Assembly (NCBI GenBank): GCA_035633215.1
Contig: DASQFI010000039.1
Coordinates: forward strand, 248,001-312,000
Source of the DNA: DASQFI01 sp035633215
Lineage (GTDB): Bacteria > Acidobacteriota > Vicinamibacteria > Vicinamibacterales > SCN-69-37
Length of the DNA stretch: 64,000 bases
Direction of reading: 5' to 3'
Part shown: positions 59,462 through 64,000 of the stretch, piece after piece
Position numbering within the stretch: the first letter of the stretch is position 1
Layout of the letters: each line of letters begins with the position of its first letter
Notes under the pieces: model-generated
The model's database searches: none
Seen by the model: the letters and a program-made list of their open reading frames with translations, nothing else
What the model was told of the DNA's origin: nothing
Position numbers and translations under genes: made by a program

Positions 59462-60001
59462 ATGACGGCGGGGTTCGTGATTGCAGTTGCGGTCGTGCTC
59501 CTGGCGACGTCGCCAGCCTATGCGCAAGGACAGCGCCAGCCCCTTGAACAACTTCAGACCAAGCTACGGATCGGCGAAAGGATCCAGGTGGTGGATGGCA
59601 ACCGGACCATCATCCGCGGCCGCTTCGACGGCGTCGCGGGATCGTCTCTTCGACTGACAGTCAATGGGAGAATCATCGAGGTTCAGGAGTCGCAGATTTA
59701 CCAGGTCCGCAAACAACGTCCGGAGCCGGATGGCGTCCTCATCGGTCTTGGCATCGGCGCGTTGGCCGGCTTGACGTACGTGCGGATGCAGTGCAGAGGA
59801 GCCAGCGAGCACCCCGACTGTCTTCGCGCTGACAGTCTGGTGTTAGGTGCGCCAATCGCAGGGGCCGCCGCGCTCATCGATCTTTTTCTCACAAGGTTCG
59901 ACACCATCTTTGAGCGCGTCACCTCGTCGACTCGACGATGGCGCATCTCGCCGATGCTCAATGGGCGTCAAAAGGGCATCGTCATGATGGTCGCTTTCTG
60001 A
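59462..60001 (+). CDS. Hypothetical exported/membrane-associated protein
   Basis: This is a 179-residue protein with a signal peptide (MTAGFVIAVAVVLLATSPAYAQ). The start at 59462 follows GGAGGAG. After the signal comes a small beta domain (LRIGERIQVVDGNRTIIRGRFDGVAGSSLRLTVNGR) resembling an SH3/LSM-like fold. Two hydrophobic segments follow (GVLIGLGIGALAGLTYV, LVLGAPIAGAAALIDLFL). Similar proteins with a dihydrouridine-like patch are frequent in acidobacteria but uncharacterised. Function unknown. Confidence 0.65.
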   Translation: MTAGFVIAVAVVLLATSPAYAQGQRQPLEQLQTKLRIGERIQVVDGNRTIIRGRFDGVAGSSLRLTVNGRIIEVQESQIYQVRKQRPEPDGVLIGLGIGALAGLTYVRMQCRGASEHPDCLRADSLVLGAPIAGAAALIDLFLTRFDTIFERVTSSTRRWRISPMLNGRQKGIVMMVAF

Positions 60002-60017
60002 CGGCCGCAAGCGGCGC

Positions 60018-60485
60018 TTACCATCGTGTCGAATCGCCTGCCGTACCCGCGTCGCTCGTCGGCGACAGCGGCCTGTCAGGCGCTGCAGAAGTACCAAGCC
60101 AGCGATCGAGTTCGGTTTCCGCCGCCCGCAGCCGCCGATCCTTGCCATGCTTGTAGTCTCGAAAGGCGCGCCAGAAGCGAACGATATGCACATGTCGCCC
60201 GGTTGCTGGTACGACGATTCCAAGCGGGTTGAATTCCTGCGATCCGGCGAAAGCACGAAACAGCGCGACCTCGGCCCGTGCGGGACGTGTCCAACTACTG
60301 CGTTCAGACCAGTTCAGCACGACCGCCCGATGTCCCCATCTGGGCAGCCAGGCCTGCTCAACATATTGCTGCCAGTGGGGGCTGTTCGAGTACACGAGCA
60401 GGAGGTCTTTGCCTTGGGCTCCCCACATCGCACGGAAACGCCGAACCGCCCGCCATTGGCGCCAGCGGTAATAGCCATAGCACAC
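60018..60485 (-). CDS. Hypothetical soluble protein (LVYSNSP...W motif)
   Basis: This is a 155-residue protein starting at GTG 60485. It has the conserved segment KDLLLVYSNSPHWQQYVEQ and a later NWSERSSW...EFNPLGIVV, then HVHIVRFWRAFRDYKHG. I recognise the pattern as a recurring hypothetical family but not a function. It overlaps the upstream membrane-protein frame by 128 bases, which is unusual and suggests that the two may once have been a single membrane-anchored protein. Confidence 0.7.
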   Translation of the reverse strand: MCYGYYRWRQWRAVRRFRAMWGAQGKDLLLVYSNSPHWQQYVEQAWLPRWGHRAVVLNWSERSSWTRPARAEVALFRAFAGSQEFNPLGIVVPATGRHVHIVRFWRAFRDYKHGKDRRLRAAETELDRWLGTSAAPDRPLSPTSDAGTAGDSTRW

Positions 60486-60840
60486 AGGACATCAACGCCA
60501 TTCCGATGTTGGCTGCGAGCCCCTGGTCGCCATGGCCCAGATAGAACACCTGAACGAGCGCGCAACCGAGGACTCCCCACAGCACGGCTCGAGGAAGCGA
60601 GAGATTGATCACCGACGTTCCGGAGTCGGCGAGCGACAACAAGATCCCGAACGCAATCCCCGTGAGCAAACCCATCGGCGCGAGGACGATGATCATCCCC
60701 TCGGTGTCGCCGGGGTCGATGCTGTCCGAGTCGAGGATGGCGATCAAAGTGCCGATGGCGATCCAGGCTGCGAACCAGACCACTCCCCACGTCACACCGA
60801 TGGTCAAGACACGTCGGGTCGCCGATGCTCGGCTGCTCAT
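60358..60840 (-). CDS. Hypothetical membrane protein, C-terminus doubtful
   Basis: This is a 160-residue product with four membrane segments (TIGVTWGVVWFAAWIAIGTLIAIL, MIIVLAPMGLLTGIAFGILLSLA, RAVLWGVLGCALVQVFYLG, NIGMALMSCVLWLLPLAPMAGG). After residue ~125 the sequence (SAFPCDVGSPRQRPPARVL) no longer looks like a membrane protein, and the same DNA encodes the start of the downstream protein in another frame. A frameshift or overlap is likely here. Confidence 0.6.
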   Translation of the reverse strand: MSSRASATRRVLTIGVTWGVVWFAAWIAIGTLIAILDSDSIDPGDTEGMIIVLAPMGLLTGIAFGILLSLADSGTSVINLSLPRAVLWGVLGCALVQVFYLGHGDQGLAANIGMALMSCVLWLLPLAPMAGGSAFPCDVGSPRQRPPARVLEQPPLAAIC

Positions 60841-60975
60841 TACGGCGCCGGCTCGACCATCGTCAAACGACTGGGACCCGACATCGGATCAGTCTACTCC
60901 GCGTTCGGTCGAATAATTACTGGACGGCCTCAATGAAATCCTCGGATAGCCGTGGTGGCCCGGGCGTGCCCACGC

Positions 60976-61706
60976 TCACATACTCCAATTCCTGAGCCGC
61001 TGGCTCACGGCCTCCGTGACAAGAGCGCGGGCCTCGAGTCGCGAGATCCCGCGTGCCAGCAGTTCGTCATACCGCGTGTGCGCGTGTCGAACATGTGCAC
61101 TGCCAGCTCGACCGCATCCGTCTCGAGGCGTTTGGCTGCCGCCGAGCGGCCCACGCGACCTGAGTATTTCCGGCACGCGTGTTCCGCAATAGCCCGTTGT
61201 TCTTCGCTCGGACACCCGGGCAACAAGTCACCCACTCGCTGAGCGAACGTCTCGACGTATTCGGCATCGAGCTCCTGACGCCGCTCGGCGGCTCGCTCGC
61301 GAGCGAGCTGTCTCGCGTCGGCATCCGAGAGGCACTCCTGCTCCGCTCGCATGAGCGCCGCGTCCTCGACGAGCACACCCTGCCGCTCGTACCTCTTGCG
61401 CGACCGGCTGAAACGGACGACGACCGCTCGAAGGGTCGAATGGCGGCTGGCTCGCCGCGTGAGTGCGGCATCACCCCGAGCCAGGAACACGAGATGATCG
61501 AGATCGGCACACGCGAGGCACAAAGGTCGTTCCGCTTCCAGTCGCAGGAACCGCCCTTTGCCTAATTCCTCACCACATTCCGCGCAGACGGAGTCCCGGA
61601 GGATCCAGAAGACGACGATTTCGGCGGGCGCTGAGATCTTGTCCACCACTGTCGTTCCCAGGAGATCGCGCGGTCGGGTGGGCGACTGCAAACCGAAGTT
61701 AGACAC
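60976..61706 (-). pseudogene. DUF2293-domain gene with a one-base frameshift
   Basis: The N-terminal part in one frame has the family blocks SVCAECGEELGKGRFLRLEA, PLCLACADLDHLVFLARGDA, ALTRRASRHSTLRAVVVRFS, KRYERQGVLVED and EEQRAIAEHACRKYSGRVGR. After ELAVH the frame becomes nonsense. In the neighbouring frame the expected DUF2293 C-terminus appears (AHVRHAHTRYDELLARGISR, LEARALVTEAVSQRLRNW). One base is missing near 61105 (GCAGT-GCACAT). Either the gene is broken or the assembly has a single-base error. The four cysteines (CAEC, CLAC) suggest a zinc site. Confidence 0.8.
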
Positions 61707-61746
61707 TCAGCCCCCGACGACGCTAATCTAGGCTTCCGAGGTCTGG

Positions 61747-61966
61747 ATGCACAACGAATTTACGGCGGTGTTCGAACGCGACGGTGACTTTTACGTGTCG
61801 TACTGCCCCGAGATTCCCGGCGCCAACGGCCAGGGCCGCACGAAGGACGAAGCGCGTGCGAGCCTCGCCCAGGCGATCGCCTTGATTCTGGAGGATCGCC
61901 GTGAAGAAGGCCGGCCTCCGAGGCGTCCCGGCAACTGCCGAGCGTGAAACGGTAATCGTTCGGTGA
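61747..61966 (+). pseudogene. hicB: HicB-family antitoxin gene, frameshifted near its 3' end
   Basis: HicB proteins neutralise HicA toxins. The first 50 codons encode a clear HicB fold (NEFTAVFERDGDFYVSYCPE, IPGANGQGRTKDEARASLAQ, IALILEDRREEG). Then the frame turns to nonsense. The expected end (GLRGVPATAERETVIVR, stop TGA at 61964) continues in another frame after an apparent four-base GGCC duplication near 61909-61914. The TGA overlaps a GTG that would have started hicA (GTGA), the ancestral coupled arrangement. An assembly error remains possible. Confidence 0.65.
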
Positions 61967-61978
61967 AGCGCAGCCTCG

Positions 61979-62158
61979 TTGCTGCGTCATCTCCGCACGT
62001 ACGGCTGCGTCTTGAAGCGCGAGGGCGCTTCGCACTCCCTCTGGATGAATCCAGCGAACGGCGCTGTCGAAGCAGTGCCGCGACACGCAGAAATCGCAAA
62101 TCTTCTCGCCCACAAGATCTGTCGCAACCTCGGAATCCAAGAACCGGGATCCGGTTAG
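61979..62158 (+). CDS. hicA: HicA-family toxin, N-terminus possibly damaged
   Basis: HicA is a small double-stranded-RNA-binding mRNA interferase. The frame ending at the TAG at 62158 reads RHLRTYGCVLKREGASHSLW, MNPANGAVEAVPRHAEIANL and LAHKICRNLGI, with the catalytic His in GASHSLW and the PRHxEI signature. The natural start GTG AAG at 61963 is out of frame by one base. A TTG at 61979 gives a 59-residue product lacking about five residues. It may be weakly expressed or inactive. Confidence 0.65.
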   Translation: MLRHLRTYGCVLKREGASHSLWMNPANGAVEAVPRHAEIANLLAHKICRNLGIQEPGSG

Positions 62159-62210
62159 ACACCGCTGTCGACGAGTCTCGGATCGATCGCCCTATAGGTG
62201 TTCTCGTTTG

Positions 62211-63104
62211 TCAGCGCTCGGTGGCCCAGGCCGGCGCAGTGACCTTGACGCCGTTCCGCCTCACGCCAATGAGCAGATCTCCGGGGCCGGTCGGCGGGAG
62301 CGGCAGCGTATAGGTGACGGCGTACTGCGAGAGCAACAGGTCGGTCAGGCCCCTGGCGGTCTTCGCAAGCGAGAGCGTGTTGTTGATCGTCTCGCCGCGC
62401 CCACCGCTCAGGTGTGTGACGCGCGCCATCACCGTCTCGGTCCACGTGATGCCACCGGATGGCGCAATCTCCACGCCCCAGAGCGCAGTGCCGGTGGCCT
62501 TCAGGGCACCAGCAATCTGTTGCGGCTCAAGCCTCTCACTGCGGCCACCCGTTCGCGGCTCGAGGCTCACCATTGCAAGGACGACACGCCGCATCGTCGT
62601 CTCCTTCTCGAGTGCGTTGGCGGCTTCAACGATGTCTGGCAGAAAGGAGTAGCCGCCGCTGATGACCTGGCCGACTAGGCGATCCATCGCGGCAGCATCC
62701 TGGACGCTGGCAAATGCAACGCCTCGAGACTGCAACAGCCTGACGCCGACCCGGGTGGCCGGACTTCGCTCGCGCAGCGCGTCGACGACGGACGTCATGG
62801 CGGCCCGCACGGACAGAATGTCATCGGTATGGAGATCGATCACGAAGACCAGCGACACCGGCTCCGCGGCAGGACGGACATCGAGCACAGTCTGGTCGCG
62901 ATCATCGACGCGCACAGCAAAGTCCTTTGCGGCGAGGCCGAGGACTGGAGTGCCGCCAGCATCCGCGACGGCGACGTACGTGACGCTCGAGCTTGCTTGT
63001 GCCGAGACTCTGACGAAGACGAGCGACGTGACAGCGAGCGCAAGAAACAACAGTGCTGACCCGCGGGTCCATGTCTCGAAGGTCAAGGCGAGCCTTCCGA
63101 TCAT
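62211..63104 (-). CDS. Exported VWA-like protein (short VWFA-related type)
   Basis: This is a 297-residue secreted protein. The signal (RGSALLFLALAVTSLVFVRVSAQ) is followed by a lead-in strand (YVAVADAGGTPVLGLAAKDFAVRVDDRDQ) and a VWA-like domain whose MIDAS is reduced to VFVIDLHTDD. The layout is that of the larger VWA protein at 52858 without the C-terminal region. Function unknown. Confidence 0.75.
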   Translation of the reverse strand: MIGRLALTFETWTRGSALLFLALAVTSLVFVRVSAQASSSVTYVAVADAGGTPVLGLAAKDFAVRVDDRDQTVLDVRPAAEPVSLVFVIDLHTDDILSVRAAMTSVVDALRERSPATRVGVRLLQSRGVAFASVQDAAAMDRLVGQVISGGYSFLPDIVEAANALEKETTMRRVVLAMVSLEPRTGGRSERLEPQQIAGALKATGTALWGVEIAPSGGITWTETVMARVTHLSGGRGETINNTLSLAKTARGLTDLLLSQYAVTYTLPLPPTGPGDLLIGVRRNGVKVTAPAWATER

Positions 63105-63134
63105 GGCAGTTGGTGATTCCGCTGCGAGCCGACG

Positions 63135-63722
63135 TCAGGACTTCCTGTAGATTCGCCGGAACGGCGTAGGCGTCGCGACCGCGCGCCCCCACGGCAGCGG
63201 ATCGGCAACGATGAGACTCTCCCAGACCAACGCACCGTCGGCCTCCAGCGAGATCGCTTCCCGCACGGTCCGGCGAGTCTCGGCGAATGCAGGCGTCCGA
63301 CCCGGCGCGGTCGTCCTCTGCTTCTCGTACGTCATGATCACCAGGTGCCGGCCCGCCCACGTCGCCTTCGAGATCGACTCGTGCAGCGTGGTCGTCATCG
63401 CTTTGAGAGATTGGGGCCACGGCGGCGGATCGGCGACGATCTGGCTCGGGTGCTCCGTCCCATCCAGGATGTAGATCGTCCGCATGGGATATGAGGTCTC
63501 CGAAGACCACCCGGCGGTTGATGCCGTAACCCGAAAGGCCGTCGAATCGACCGTCAGCGTCGTCCCATCCTGCGTGATCGTCATGCTGCGGTTGGGCGGA
63601 TAACTGATCGTGGGCGAGACCGCCGTCCATTTCCCCGAGAAGTCTGGAAGGCTTTGGCCGTCCAGTGCCACCGTGAGCGGCGCCATGACCATCAGTCCGG
63701 CAACGAGGAGAATGCGGAACAT
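63135..63722 (-). CDS. Exported hypothetical protein with LPDFSGKW motif
   Basis: This is a 195-residue secreted protein with a signal (MFRILLVAGLMVMAPLTVAL). The LPDFSGKWTAVSP opening is common to small exported acidobacterial proteins with a lipocalin-like beta fold. It is rich in strands and Thr, with ETRRTVREAISLEADGALVWE near the end. It ends 30 bases before the VWA-like gene starts and may share its transcript. Function unknown. Confidence 0.65.
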   Translation of the reverse strand: MFRILLVAGLMVMAPLTVALDGQSLPDFSGKWTAVSPTISYPPNRSMTITQDGTTLTVDSTAFRVTASTAGWSSETSYPMRTIYILDGTEHPSQIVADPPPWPQSLKAMTTTLHESISKATWAGRHLVIMTYEKQRTTAPGRTPAFAETRRTVREAISLEADGALVWESLIVADPLPWGRAVATPTPFRRIYRKS

Positions 63723-63843
63723 CGGTCCTCCTTCGAGCGTGAGACGACCCGTCGGAAAAGGTTAGGCCTCCACCAGACAGTCGTCAATCAGAACGGTCAT
63801 GTCACGAGCTTGGAGGGTCCTGGACGATCGCGACACAAGATAA

Positions 63844-63872
63844 CGGGCGCGCCCACCTCGTGAGCGCGCCCG
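63844..63872. terminator. Possible terminator hairpin
   Basis: CGGGCGCGC pairs perfectly with GCGCGCCCG across an 11-base loop. It lies downstream of the partial gene at 63919 (minus strand) and is followed on that strand by the modestly T-rich TTATCTTGTG. The spacer 63723-63843 otherwise shows nothing recognisable. Confidence 0.4.
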
Positions 63873-63884
63873 CCATTCCGTAGT

Positions 63885-63920
63885 TCGAAGTCCGAACTTC
63901 GAAGTTTGACGTTCGAAGTT
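63885..63920. repeat. Short array, word GAAGTTCGAA
   Basis: TTCGAAGTCCGAACTTCGAA and GTTTGACGTTCGAAGTT fill the spacer next to the partial gene and belong to the same word family as 17521, 20117 and 54974. The partial gene's TAA stop begins at its edge. Confidence 0.75.
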
Positions 63921-64000
63921 ATTCCCCGTCGTCCCGGAACATATAGTCCGCATCCGTCAGATCGTCCATCTCCCGCTGAGCTTCGAGCTCCTCGGGCGAT
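63919..64000 (-). CDS. C-terminal fragment of an unidentified protein (partial)
   Basis: The last 26 residues of a minus-strand gene enter the window and end with EELEAQREMDDLTDADYMFR and DDGE before a TAA stop. The fragment is strongly acidic and probably helical. The family cannot be told from this part alone. Confidence 0.6.
   Translation of the reverse strand, partial: SPEELEAQREMDDLTDADYMFRDDGE

Overview
The window is GC-rich bacterial chromosome with dense, mostly minus-strand genes. Acidobacteriota is the likely source, probably the Vicinamibacteria (subdivision 6) side. That placement is inferred from family content: VWFA-related secreted proteins of the acidobacterial type, FG-GAP/UnbV proteins, a membrane-fused spermidine synthase, carboxypeptidase-regulatory-like proteins, a secreted M28 peptidase and zinc-ribbon (C+) ribosomal proteins. 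I saw no rRNA, tRNA, CRISPR array, transposase or prophage.

Layout. 1-5.7 kb holds type IV pilus genes (outer-membrane barrel, pilB, pilT, pilC, and a pilin cut by the window edge behind a sigma-54-type promoter). 5.8-10.5 kb is a Yip1 membrane protein and a MacA/MacB-like export system without its ATPase. 10.7-17.5 kb has an EF-G-like GTPase, a lytic transglycosylase, a threonine dehydratase, small membrane proteins and an FG-GAP protein. 17.6-38.0 kb is one continuous str-S10-spc-alpha ribosomal superoperon (rpsL to rplQ, with fusA, secY, adk, map, infA and rpoA) that lacks tuf. 38.4-48.0 kb is an array of seven tandem paralogues of an exported, roughly 345-420-residue protein with a Rossmann/methyltransferase-like glycine motif. 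The array forms two operons separated by one oppositely oriented secreted esterase-like gene, and a membrane-fused spermidine-synthase-like gene lies upstream. 50.5-64 kb holds secreted and accessory genes (M28 peptidase, DinB, VWA proteins, hydrolase, methyltransferase, VOC protein), a frameshifted DUF2293 gene and a decaying hicBA toxin-antitoxin pair.

Two things stand out. The first is the seven-member exported paralogue array: its mature domains carry either exactly two cysteines (five copies) or none (two copies). The second is the spacer DNA. Many intergenic gaps, including those inside the ribosomal operon, are filled with short tandem words of about 6-10 bp, often arranged as an inverted pair of arrays. 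The word differs between loci, but the architecture recurs. These arrays and a separate GTAGG...CCTAC double-hairpin element run into gene ends. They supply stop codons (M28 peptidase, dinB, rplV, rplC, the carboxypeptidase-regulatory-like gene), most of the MltB signal peptide, and possibly the L15 tail.
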